DNA of 25,612 nt, taken from positions 1 through 25,612 of the forward strand of contig NZ_CAJMEH010000026.1 in assembly GCF_905212365.1 (NCBI RefSeq), read 5' to 3'. This DNA comes from an uncultured Phascolarctobacterium sp. (GTDB taxonomy: Bacteria; Bacillota; Negativicutes; Acidaminococcales; Acidaminococcaceae). Both the position numbers and the translations under genes were made by a program. Within the stretch, counting starts at the first letter, position 1, and the number at the start of each line of letters is the position of its first letter. A model generated the notes under the pieces. It was not told the DNA's origin. It did not search any database and worked only from the letters and a program-made list of their open reading frames with translations. Positions 1 through 5,653 of the stretch are shown piece after piece.

Positions 1-1
1 A

Positions 2-979
2 AAAGGCGCTAACGTTGACAAGCTGGCTGCTGAATTTGCTGACGAGCTGGATACTCTGGGCGTTCGCGTAGCTAAATTGGAAAAGAAAGCTGACAACGTA
101 AAGATTACCGGCCAAATCCGTGCTCACTATGAAGATTACAGCGACAACACTTCCAAAGACAACAGCAAGCTGCGTACCCGTATTTGGATTACCGGCCAGG
201 TAAACGAGAACTGGTCCTACACCGGCATGATTCAGAACCAACAAGACTTCATGACCGACGGCGGCGATGAAAATACCACTTTCCAACGCGCATTCGTAAG
301 CGGCCGTTTGGGCGGCTTGAAGGTTGAAGCTGGCCGTAACAATGTAGGTCTGCTGGATGGCGAAATCGTTAGCCATCGTGGCGACCGTGTAAAACTGGCT
401 TACGGTAAAGACATTAAATTGTCCGTTGAAGGCGGTAAATTAGCTTCTTCTGAGACTGCTACTGCTACTCCTATCGGTGAAGAATATTATGCAGTTGCTT
501 TAACTGGTAATGTTGGCAAACTGGGTCTGGAATTGGATTATATCGATTATGATGATGACTCCAAGCTGGGTGACGATAACAATATTTGGGCAGTAGGCGC
601 TAAATATAAATTCGATAACGATTGGGCTATCCGCGCTGCTTATTTGAAAGGTGATTATGACGGCGCTAAATCCGATGGCGACGACGGCTATTATGCAGGC
701 ATCAACTACAAAGGTGCTAAAGCTTCCAAGGCTGGCAGCTGGGGCTTGTATGCAACCTACTACGATATGGCTGCATCCACCTATATTTCCAATGGTTGGG
801 AATCCAGTTTTGGCAACACCCTGCGTGGCAACGGCGGCATGGAAGGCTGGAAGATCGGTGCTAACTGGGCTTTAGCAAAGAATATCGTAGCTACTGTAGA
901 ATATCATGACCTGGAAGGCAAACTCACCAGTACCAAAGACGACGAGTCCATTTGGTCTGAATTGATCTTCACTTTCTAA
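2..979 (+). CDS. Outer-membrane porin, SLH-porin type (5' end missing)
   Basis: The reading frame is already open at base 2, so the N-terminus lies outside the window; 325 codons are visible. The first ~30 residues (LAAEFADELDTLGVRVAKLEKK) look like the coiled-coil linker that follows the SLH domain in Negativicutes OmpM-type porins. After it come alternating aromatic/polar strands rich in Y, W, G, D and N, as in a beta-barrel, and the chain ends in LIFTF, with the C-terminal phenylalanine typical of outer-membrane barrels. Known for the family: the SLH domain tethers the outer membrane to peptidoglycan and the barrel is a general diffusion porin. The SLH domain itself is not visible here, so that part is inferred. 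Codon use is strongly biased, as in a highly expressed gene. A hairpin terminator follows. Confidence 0.85.
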   Translation, partial: KGANVDKLAAEFADELDTLGVRVAKLEKKADNVKITGQIRAHYEDYSDNTSKDNSKLRTRIWITGQVNENWSYTGMIQNQQDFMTDGGDENTTFQRAFVSGRLGGLKVEAGRNNVGLLDGEIVSHRGDRVKLAYGKDIKLSVEGGKLASSETATATPIGEEYYAVALTGNVGKLGLELDYIDYDDDSKLGDDNNIWAVGAKYKFDNDWAIRAAYLKGDYDGAKSDGDDGYYAGINYKGAKASKAGSWGLYATYYDMAASTYISNGWESSFGNTLRGNGGMEGWKIGANWALAKNIVATVEYHDLEGKLTSTKDDESIWSELIFTF

Positions 980-1000
980 TTTAATTAGACAAAGATTTAA

Positions 1001-1026
1001 GGGGCGGCTGCGGCCGTCCCTTTTTT
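1001..1026 (+). terminator. Intrinsic terminator of the porin gene
   Basis: A GC-rich 8-bp stem (GGGGCGGC pairing with GCCGTCCC, one G-U) is followed by six T's. It sits 21 nt after the porin stop and just before the ribosome-binding site of the next gene. Confidence 0.8.
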
Positions 1027-1048
1027 GACAAATAGGAGGTTCTGCTTT

Positions 1049-1612
1049 ATGAAAAAGCTCTTGCATTTTTTGCTTCTGGCTTTAGTTGTCGTAGGCTGTT
1101 CCCTGCCCGCTTTCAGCAAAGCGGAAGCCGCTAAAATCGCCGTGCTGCCCATCGTGACCAGCGAGGATGAAGAAAACGCCGCAGTTTCCCGCCGCGTATG
1201 GAACGAGGTCTGCATGACGCAATTCAAATTCCCGGAATTCGATATGGTGGACGACAGTGATTTGACTATTGTGTTAGACGGCCTTAACTATAATACCGTC
1301 GCCAAGGACGGCGTTAATGAAGTGCTGATGCGTCAGGTTATGGCAAAAACCAACGCGGATATGGCCGTGATGATGGTCATGAGCGAATTATCCTTAGAGC
1401 CGGTAGTTCCCTACACTAAAGAAGATTTGTATCGCTTGACGCAAAAGGGCAGCATTATGCTGGTCAATAATATTTCCAAGCAGGTAAAGGTTGACCGCAT
1501 TAACGATTACGACGATTATGATTACGCCGTTACCGTCCGCAGCGATTTTCTGCACGATCAGTTCCGCAACACCGTTATCCGTGAATTGAAAAAAATCGCT
1601 AAGGCTAAATAA
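1049..1612 (+). CDS. Small secreted protein of unknown function
   Basis: 187 residues. The ATG at 1049 is chosen because AGGAGGT lies 9 nt upstream; an in-frame TTG at 1025 has no such site. The N-terminus is a clear export signal: MKK, a hydrophobic core LLHFLLLALVVVG, then either a lipobox-like VVGC (Cys at about residue 16) or a signal peptidase I site after SKAEA. The mature part begins AKIAVLPIVTSED, resembling the start of proteins that form a small alpha/beta periplasmic domain (CsgG/TolB-N-like), but I cannot assign a family. It contains an acidic tyrosine-rich stretch (NDYDDYDYAV) near the C-terminus. It lies directly after the porin terminator, so it probably has its own promoter or depends on readthrough. 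Confidence 0.75.
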   Translation: MKKLLHFLLLALVVVGCSLPAFSKAEAAKIAVLPIVTSEDEENAAVSRRVWNEVCMTQFKFPEFDMVDDSDLTIVLDGLNYNTVAKDGVNEVLMRQVMAKTNADMAVMMVMSELSLEPVVPYTKEDLYRLTQKGSIMLVNNISKQVKVDRINDYDDYDYAVTVRSDFLHDQFRNTVIRELKKIAKAK

Positions 1613-1646
1613 GCTTGCTCATCTTTTCATCATACAAACATCCCAA

Positions 1647-1692
1647 AGCAAAAACTCCCGCAAGGCGCGTAAGCGCGGCGGGAGTTTTTGCT
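1647..1692. terminator. Bidirectional terminator hairpin, repeat copy 1
   Basis: A perfect 15-bp inverted repeat (AGCAAAAACTCCCGC and its complement) encloses a 16-nt loop containing GGCGCGTAAGCGCG. A's on one side and T's on the other allow termination in both directions. A nearly identical copy lies at 2072-2115, on the other side of the type I toxin cassette. Confidence 0.8.
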
Positions 1693-1739
1693 GTAGAAAA
1701 TTATTTAAAATAAAATTTTATTCGCTAACGAGAAAATTA

Positions 1740-1768
1740 TTGCGCATATTTCGTTCGTCTGCTATAAT
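1740..1768 (+). promoter_or_regulatory. Promoter of the holin-like toxin mRNA
   Basis: TTGCGC (1740-1745), a 17-bp spacer and TATAAT (1763-1768), with the extended -10 form TGCTATAAT. Predicted start near 1775, giving a leader of about 54 nt before the toxin ATG. Confidence 0.7.
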
Positions 1769-1797
1769 CAGCTTACGAGATAGTCGGCGTCGGTTTT

Positions 1798-1823
1798 CCT
1801 ACTCCCCATGAGTAGGGGGTGAG
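1798..1823 (+). promoter_or_regulatory. Leader hairpin that partly sequesters the toxin Shine-Dalgarno
   Basis: CCTACTC (1798-1804) pairs with GAGTAGG (1810-1816) across a 5-nt loop. The 3' arm runs directly into the strong Shine-Dalgarno GGGGGTGAG (1815-1823), and further U-G pairs could extend the stem into it. Occluded ribosome-binding sites are an established feature of type I toxin mRNAs; that this hairpin limits translation is inferred. Confidence 0.55.
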
Positions 1824-1828
1824 ATACT

Positions 1829-1912
1829 ATGACGGTTTACGAAGCCTTATCTTTAATGATTGCTTTTGCAACCCTGGTGGTACTTATTCTCTCGTTTCAT
1901 CGCTTGCGATAA
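1829..1912 (+). CDS. Holin-like type I toxin, 27 residues
   Basis: A short gene for a hydrophobic peptide starting MTVYEALSLMIAFATL and ending SFHRLR. The N-terminal (M)xVYEALxLMIxF motif, a single membrane-spanning segment and a short basic tail match the putative holin-like toxin (Hol-Tox)/BsrG-TxpA group of Firmicutes. These toxins insert in the cytoplasmic membrane and are repressed by an antisense RNA. The ATG is preceded by GGGGGTGAG at 5 nt spacing. A good promoter lies upstream, a terminator downstream, and a converging antisense RNA gene overlaps the 3' untranslated region. At this length standard gene callers usually miss it. I see no competing interpretation, although toxicity is not shown by sequence. 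Confidence 0.82.
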   Translation: MTVYEALSLMIAFATLVVLILSFHRLR

Positions 1913-1917
1913 AATGA

Positions 1918-2002
1918 GAAAAACCGCCTAGCGGTTAGGCGGCTTCCTTCTGAACAGAAAATTCATTAGGGGAAAGCCGGCCTTCCACAACCGGCTATCT
2001 CT
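1918..2002 (-). ncRNA. Antisense RNA antitoxin to the holin-like toxin mRNA
   Basis: A strong minus-strand promoter (2009-2037) would start an RNA at about 2002. It forms a first hairpin (AGCCGG/CCGGCT) and ends at a canonical terminator: CCGCCTA-ACCGC-TAGGCGG (forward 1924-1942) followed by five U's. The predicted length is about 85 nt. It is fully complementary to the 3' untranslated region of the toxin mRNA but does not reach the toxin codons, which is the convergent 3'-overlap layout of txpA/RatA and bsrG/SR4 in Bacillus subtilis. Ends are predictions. Confidence 0.75.
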
Positions 2003-2008
2003 TTTTTT
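1975..2008 (+). terminator. Terminator of the toxin mRNA
   Basis: AGCCGG (1975-1980) and CCGGCT (1991-1996) form a 6-bp stem with a 10-nt loop; seven T's follow at 2002-2008. The same sequence read on the other strand is the 5' hairpin of the antisense RNA, so the two RNAs carry complementary loops suitable for kissing contacts. Confidence 0.65.
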
Positions 2009-2037
2009 ATTATAAGCTTTAAAATTGATTTCGTCAA
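2009..2037 (-). promoter_or_regulatory. Promoter of the antisense RNA
   Basis: On the minus strand: TTGACG (forward 2032-2037), a 17-bp spacer and TATAAT (forward 2009-2014). It is closer to consensus than the toxin promoter, as expected for an antitoxin RNA made in excess. Confidence 0.75.
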
Positions 2038-2071
2038 CTTTTTGCTCTTAGTTTTCTTCCGTTCTCATAAA

Positions 2072-2115
2072 TCAAAACTCCCGCAAGGCACGCAAGCGCG
2101 GCGGGAATTTTTGCT
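2072..2115. terminator. Bidirectional terminator hairpin, repeat copy 2
   Basis: Near-duplicate of the hairpin at 1647-1692: about five differences over 46-48 nt, mostly single transitions, with the same arms and the same loop layout. One stem mismatch is present. In the leftward sense it is positioned to terminate the relE-type operon ending at 2146. Confidence 0.7.
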
Positions 2116-2145
2116 TTGCACATAAATAATATTTTCTTCAGAAGC

Positions 2146-2418
2146 TTATTTATAAATATCGCCTCTGCTATCTATATCGAACACTAATATAATAAGCTCA
2201 TTATTTTTAATCTGAAAAATTGCTCTGTATTTACCGATACGCAAACGATACAAATTATCCAATGTACTTTTCATCTTTTTTATATCATAATTACTAAAAC
2301 TTGCTATATAATCCTTGGATAAATCGTCAAAAGCCTTCAAAAAACGTATACCTAAAGCTTTATTTTTTCTGATAAATTTTTCAGCAGGAGATTTATATTT
2401 AACCGCGTAGCAATTCAT
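2146..2418 (-). CDS. RelE/ParE-family toxin
   Basis: 90 residues. Family signs are the N-terminal KSPAEKFIRK helix, a central lysine-rich region and the C-terminal strand set YRLRIGKYRAIFQI followed by DIDSRGDIYK, as in RelE-type mRNA interferases and ParE relatives. The fold alone does not separate ribosome-dependent RNA cleavage from gyrase inhibition; the conserved R and K residues favour RelE. Its ATG lies inside the antitoxin gene: the two overlap by 20 nt, antitoxin first, so translation is likely coupled and the antitoxin is made ahead of the toxin. The pair is AT-rich compared with flanking core genes, in keeping with horizontal transfer. A terminator hairpin lies 30 nt beyond the stop. 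Confidence 0.82.
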   Translation of the reverse strand: MNCYAVKYKSPAEKFIRKNKALGIRFLKAFDDLSKDYIASFSNYDIKKMKSTLDNLYRLRIGKYRAIFQIKNNELIILVFDIDSRGDIYK

Positions 2419-2683
2419 TTATATCTATCTCCTTGCCCTCATCAGTAATATCAGTATCAGCTATCAATTTTTCCAGTTCTTTCTGTTCCTCTTCATCTAC
2501 ATAATCACAATGCGCATCTAAAAAAGCTTTCAGCCCCTTCTCTTCCTCTTTGCGAATATATTCTATAGCCGCAATTCGTAATACTTCGGAAAAGCTCTTG
2601 CCAACTTTTTTAGAATAATCCATAATAATACGATTTTCTGCCTCAGGAATAGTAATACTTTTACGTAATGCAATAGCAGCCAT
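2399..2683 (-). CDS. Ribbon-helix-helix-like antitoxin of the RelE-type pair
   Basis: 94 residues. The N-terminal part (ALRKSITIPEAENRIIMDY, then KKVGKSFSEVLRIAAIEYI) has the beta-strand plus two helices of ribbon-helix-helix antitoxins (DUF6290/RelB-like). The acidic C-terminal half (VDEEEQKELEKLIADTD) is the usual flexible toxin-binding tail. The ATG at 2683 follows AAAGGA at 9 nt. Known role: it neutralises the toxin and represses its own promoter; the palindromes around 2701-2737, over the -10 region, are the probable operator. Confidence 0.8.
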   Translation of the reverse strand: MAAIALRKSITIPEAENRIIMDYSKKVGKSFSEVLRIAAIEYIRKEEEKGLKAFLDAHCDYVDEEEQKELEKLIADTDITDEGKEIDINELLRG

Positions 2684-2700
2684 AATATCAATCCTTTCTA

Positions 2701-2757
2701 TAGTATATACGGTATGTATTACATGTATAGTATATACTGTAAAATTCAGCTTGTCAA
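2701..2757 (-). promoter_or_regulatory. Promoter and operator of the RelE-type operon
   Basis: On the minus strand: TTGACA (forward 2752-2757), a 17-bp spacer and TATACT (forward 2729-2734). TAGTATATAC occurs twice (2701-2710 and 2728-2737), each containing the palindrome GTATATAC, with centres 27 bp apart. Between them is an odd palindrome ATGTA-T-TACAT (2714-2724). One repeat overlaps the -10, as expected for autorepression by the antitoxin/toxin complex. Confidence 0.7.
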
Positions 2758-2833
2758 TTGCTCATTCAGCACATTGTCATTTTCGCTTAAACACAAAACA
2801 AACTCTCGCAATACACAAAATAAATATACTATT

Positions 2834-2879
2834 CTAGAAGAAATTTTTGGTAAAACTATCCGAAATTTCTTCCAGAAAC
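2834..2879. repeat. 46-nt hairpin repeat, copy A
   Basis: Imperfect palindrome: arms GAAGAAATTT and AAATTTCTTC around a TTGGTAAAA...CC centre. It ends directly before the -35 of the ATPase promoter. It shares about 41 of 46 positions with copy C at 4230-4275. Confidence 0.75.
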
Positions 2880-2908
2880 TTGCAGCTCTGTCTGTTTTGC
2901 TGTATACT
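2880..2908 (+). promoter_or_regulatory. Promoter of the ATPase gene
   Basis: TTGCAG (2880-2885), a 17-bp spacer, TATACT (2903-2908). Repeat copy A ends one base before the -35, and copy B starts at the end of the -10, so the promoter is enclosed by the two repeat copies. Confidence 0.6.
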
Positions 2909-2952
2909 AAAAGAAATTATTGGTAAAATATACCAAAATATCTTTCAGGAGC
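2907..2952. repeat. 46-nt hairpin repeat, copy B
   Basis: A more diverged copy (about nine mismatches to copy A over 46 positions). It retains TTGGTAAAA and has a short perfect inverted repeat TTGGTA/TACCAA in its centre. It would form the whole 5' untranslated region of the ATPase mRNA and contains its Shine-Dalgarno (CAGGAGC). Confidence 0.65.
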
Positions 2953-2958
2953 TTCATT

Positions 2959-4218
2959 ATGAGTAATGAAATAAAAAGAGATTACTATCTAGAACAATTA
3001 ATAAGCCGCCAAGGCAACGGATTAATCAAAATAATAACGGGTATCAGAAGATGCGGTAAATCTTTTTTGCTGCGTACTTTATTTAAAAACCATCTGCTTA
3101 CAAGCGGCGTTAAAGAAAGCCATATTATAGAAATGGCCTTTGATTTATTCGACAATATCGACTACAGAGATCCCAAAAAATTCTATCCCTGGGCCAAAGC
3201 GCAAATAAAAGACGAAGGCAAATATTATTTCCTTTTAGATGAAGTTCAATTACTCGAAGAATTTGTAAGCGTTCTTAATGGTCTTGCCGATAAAAAGAAC
3301 TGCGACGTATATGTAACAGGCAGCAACGCCAAATTTCTTTCAAAAGATATCGCTACAGAATTTGGCGGCCGCAGCGACGAAGTTCACATGTATCCTTTAA
3401 GCTTTTCCGAATTCATGAGCGCCTACAAGGGAAATCATTATGACGGCTGGAATGAATATATTACTTACGGCGGTATACCTCTCGTAGTTTTGGCAGACAC
3501 GGAAGAGCAAAAAATTATGCTTTTGGATAATTTATTCAAAGAAACCTATCTTCGTGATATCGTAACGAGAAACAAAATCAGAAACATCGGAGAAATGGAA
3601 ACTTTGCTGGATATTTTATCGTCAGCAATCGGCGCTTTGACTAATCCGCATAAACTCCAAAATACCTTCAAAAGCGTAAATAAATCCGCGATAACGGCTA
3701 CGACTATTACAAAATATATCGAGTATCTGAAAGACGCTTTCTTAATCGAAGAAGCAGAACGCTATGATATTAAGGGCAAAGCCTACATAGGTACTCCGAT
3801 GAAATATTATTTTACGGATATGGGGCTGAGAAACGCGAGAATTAATTTCCGGCAAATTGAAATAACTCATTCCATGGAAAATGTAATATATAACGAGCTT
3901 AGAATGCGCGGCTTTAATGTCGATGTCGGAAACATCAATATTTTGGAAAAAGATAAAAACGGTAAGCCGATAAAAAAGCAATTAGAGATTGATTTTATTT
4001 GTAATAAAGGCTACAAAAAATATTATCTTCAGTCAGCTTACATGCTGAGCACGCAAGAGAAACTGGCGCAAGAAATAAGACCTTTTTTTAAAATCAACGA
4101 TTCATTTAAAAAGATAGTTATTACCTCCAATACTCCTAAGCCAACTTATAGCGAAGAAGGCATTTTATTCATGAATATATATGACTTTTTATTGAATCCG
4201 GCGTCATTAGAGCTCTAA
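2959..4218 (+). CDS. AAA ATPase with DUF4143 domain, solitary
   Basis: 419 residues; ATG at 2959 after AGGAG at 7 nt. Walker A is GIRRCGKS (residues 28-35) and Walker B is YYFLLDE (D94/E95), followed by the TGSNAKFLS sensor region and GGRSDEVHMYPLSFSEF, which mark the AAA_14/DUF4143 (COG1373) family. The C-terminal domain carries LEIDFICNKGYKKYYLQ, reminiscent of the degenerate PD-(D/E)XK-like fold seen in this family; the usual last lysine seems replaced by Q. Known: the family is widespread, often patchy or multi-copy, and its function is unresolved. The gene is AT-rich, has no operon partner, and is bracketed by three copies of a 46-nt hairpin repeat, suggesting a self-contained, possibly mobile unit. 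Confidence 0.85.
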   Translation: MSNEIKRDYYLEQLISRQGNGLIKIITGIRRCGKSFLLRTLFKNHLLTSGVKESHIIEMAFDLFDNIDYRDPKKFYPWAKAQIKDEGKYYFLLDEVQLLEEFVSVLNGLADKKNCDVYVTGSNAKFLSKDIATEFGGRSDEVHMYPLSFSEFMSAYKGNHYDGWNEYITYGGIPLVVLADTEEQKIMLLDNLFKETYLRDIVTRNKIRNIGEMETLLDILSSAIGALTNPHKLQNTFKSVNKSAITATTITKYIEYLKDAFLIEEAERYDIKGKAYIGTPMKYYFTDMGLRNARINFRQIEITHSMENVIYNELRMRGFNVDVGNINILEKDKNGKPIKKQLEIDFICNKGYKKYYLQSAYMLSTQEKLAQEIRPFFKINDSFKKIVITSNTPKPTYSEEGILFMNIYDFLLNPASLEL

Positions 4219-4229
4219 CACAAAGCTTT

Positions 4230-4275
4230 CCAGAAGAAATTTTTGGTAAAATTTCCCGAAATTTCTTCCAGAAAA
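4230..4275. repeat. 46-nt hairpin repeat, copy C
   Basis: Begins 11 nt after the ATPase stop and is nearly identical to copy A (42 or so of 46 positions), with the same orientation. No T-run follows, so it does not look like an ordinary intrinsic terminator. Confidence 0.75.
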
Positions 4276-4318
4276 ATATACCCCTGACCCACGCAATAAT
4301 TAATATCCAGCCAGACGA

Positions 4319-4347
4319 AAGCCCTCAAGGATTTTCCTTGAGGGCTT
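4319..4347. terminator. Hairpin terminator after the vanZ-like gene
   Basis: A perfect 12-bp stem AAGCCCTCAAGG / CCTTGAGGGCTT with a 5-nt loop, 18 nt past the vanZ-like stop. The U-tract is weak on either strand, so it may act in both directions or as a 3' stabiliser. Confidence 0.6.
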
Positions 4348-4365
4348 CGCTTTTCATTCTTATGC

Positions 4366-4788
4366 TTATTTGCTCCACTGCCAAATCCTGTAGCCCAGCC
4401 ACATGCAGAAGGAGCCGCTGAAATCCAGCAGTACGTCGCTGACCTGACTGCTGCGTCCCATGCTTGACAGCTGAATATATTCGTCAATCACAGCTGTCAG
4501 CAGGCAAAAAAGCAGTATATAGCCATTAGATGTGCGATTGCTTACATGGAAGCAGACAAAAGTGCGGCACCAAATCCATGCCAGCACGGCAAACTCACAG
4601 AAATGCGCCAGCTTGCGAATCGTATGCTCCACATTGCCATGCAAATTGACGTGTAAAATTTTGCCTAAATACAGGACAAAATGCGCTATCCAGCCGCTCA
4701 TCCTTCCGGAATCCGTCATTGGCAGGGACGAATTAAAGAAAATCAGGCAGGCCATAATCACGGCCAGCAATAACCAAAAATATTTCAT
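4366..4788 (-). CDS. VanZ-family membrane protein
   Basis: 140 residues. Family motifs are IRKLAHFCEFAVLAW (helix 2) and DEYIQLSSMGRSSQVSDVLLDFSG before the last helix, the hallmark of VanZ-like proteins (the E.xQ...GR..s..D..ln..G pattern). About four membrane helices are visible, beginning at residues 4-20. VanZ of Tn1546 gives low-level teicoplanin resistance; most chromosomal homologues have no proven function, and nothing here suggests a resistance cluster. The start ATG is preceded by AAAGG that overlaps the folD stop, so translation is probably coupled to folD. It is the last gene of the leftward run and a hairpin follows. Confidence 0.8.
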   Translation of the reverse strand: MKYFWLLLAVIMACLIFFNSSLPMTDSGRMSGWIAHFVLYLGKILHVNLHGNVEHTIRKLAHFCEFAVLAWIWCRTFVCFHVSNRTSNGYILLFCLLTAVIDEYIQLSSMGRSSQVSDVLLDFSGSFCMWLGYRIWQWSK

Positions 4789-4797
4789 AATATACCT

Positions 4798-5628
4798 TTA
4801 AACATTGCGGGTCAGGCAATCCATAACCATCATATTGCTGACTACGCCAATTCCTCCGGGTACGGGCGTAAAGGCGGCGGCCTTAGCGGCCACGGCAGGG
4901 TCTACGTCGCCCACCAGCTTACCGTCCACAGCGTTAATGCCCACATCCACAATGACCACGCCCTCCTTAACCATCTCCGGCTTTATAAAGCAAGGCTTGC
5001 CTACGGCGGCTACGATAACGTCCGCCTGCTGCAGCAGTTCCGGCAAATTGCGCGTGCGCGAATGGCAAATAGTAACGGTAGCGTTCTTTTTCAGCATCAG
5101 CATAGCCACAGGCTTGCCCACTACATTGCTGCGGCCAATTACGACAACGCTTTTACCTTCCAGCTCGATACCGTAATGTTCCAGCGTCGCCATGCAGGCG
5201 CGCGGAGTACAGGCCGCCCAAGGACTGCGCCCCATAAAAACATTGCCTACGTTCTGCGGGTTCAGGCAGTCCACATCTTTATTAGGCGACACGGTCGCAC
5301 CCACATTATCGCTGTTAATATGCTTGGGCATGGGCATCATGGGCAAAATTCCCGTCACATAACGATTGCGGTTCAGCTTTTTAATCACGCCGATCACATA
5401 TTCTTCTGTAGAATCCTGCGGCAAGCGGATAACCTTAGCCGCGCCGCCCAGACTTTCAATAAGCTTTACCAGCCTGTCCTTATAAACGTGGGACGCAGGA
5501 GCATCTCCCACTACAATAATGGCAATGGTCACCAGCAGGCCGCGCTGCCTGGCGGCGGCGATCTTTGCGGCAACGTCCAGCCTGTAAGCGTCCGCCACAG
5601 GCCTGCCCCTCATAATAATAGTTTCCAT
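4798..5628 (-). CDS. folD: FolD-family methylenetetrahydrofolate dehydrogenase/cyclohydrolase, divergent
   Basis: 276 residues, near the usual 280-300. The NAD(P)-binding motif GRSNVVGKP, KDVDCLNP, GDVDP and the C-terminal TPVPGGIG identify the family, which interconverts methylene-, methenyl- and 10-formyl-tetrahydrofolate in the cytoplasm. It is odd at the active site. In the SxxYxxxKxK motif the catalytic lysine (human Lys56) is Leu53 (SHVYKDRLVK). In the VQLPLP motif the glutamine (human Gln100) is Met97 (LPMMPMP). The PCTPxG loop reads ACTPRA. The Asp region KDVD is kept. It lies 25 nt after fhs with a good GAGGTGA site, so it is co-transcribed with the enzyme acting next in the pathway. 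It may be a dehydrogenase-only or otherwise altered enzyme; the gene symbol reflects family, not proven bifunctionality. Confidence 0.85.
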   Translation of the reverse strand: METIIMRGRPVADAYRLDVAAKIAAARQRGLLVTIAIIVVGDAPASHVYKDRLVKLIESLGGAAKVIRLPQDSTEEYVIGVIKKLNRNRYVTGILPMMPMPKHINSDNVGATVSPNKDVDCLNPQNVGNVFMGRSPWAACTPRACMATLEHYGIELEGKSVVVIGRSNVVGKPVAMLMLKKNATVTICHSRTRNLPELLQQADVIVAAVGKPCFIKPEMVKEGVVIVDVGINAVDGKLVGDVDPAVAAKAAAFTPVPGGIGVVSNMMVMDCLTRNV

Positions 5629-5653
5629 GCGTGTTTCACCTCAAAATTATATC

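Noticed and set aside
2714..2926. 70-codon open frame on the plus strand upstream of the ATPase
   Set aside because: No ribosome-binding site, it starts inside the operator palindromes and runs through repeat copy A and the ATPase promoter; composition is that of AT-rich non-coding DNA.
4230..4275. Repeat copy C as the transcription terminator of the ATPase gene
   Set aside because: No U-run follows and nearly the same sequence occurs upstream of the promoter, so a simple terminator role does not explain it.
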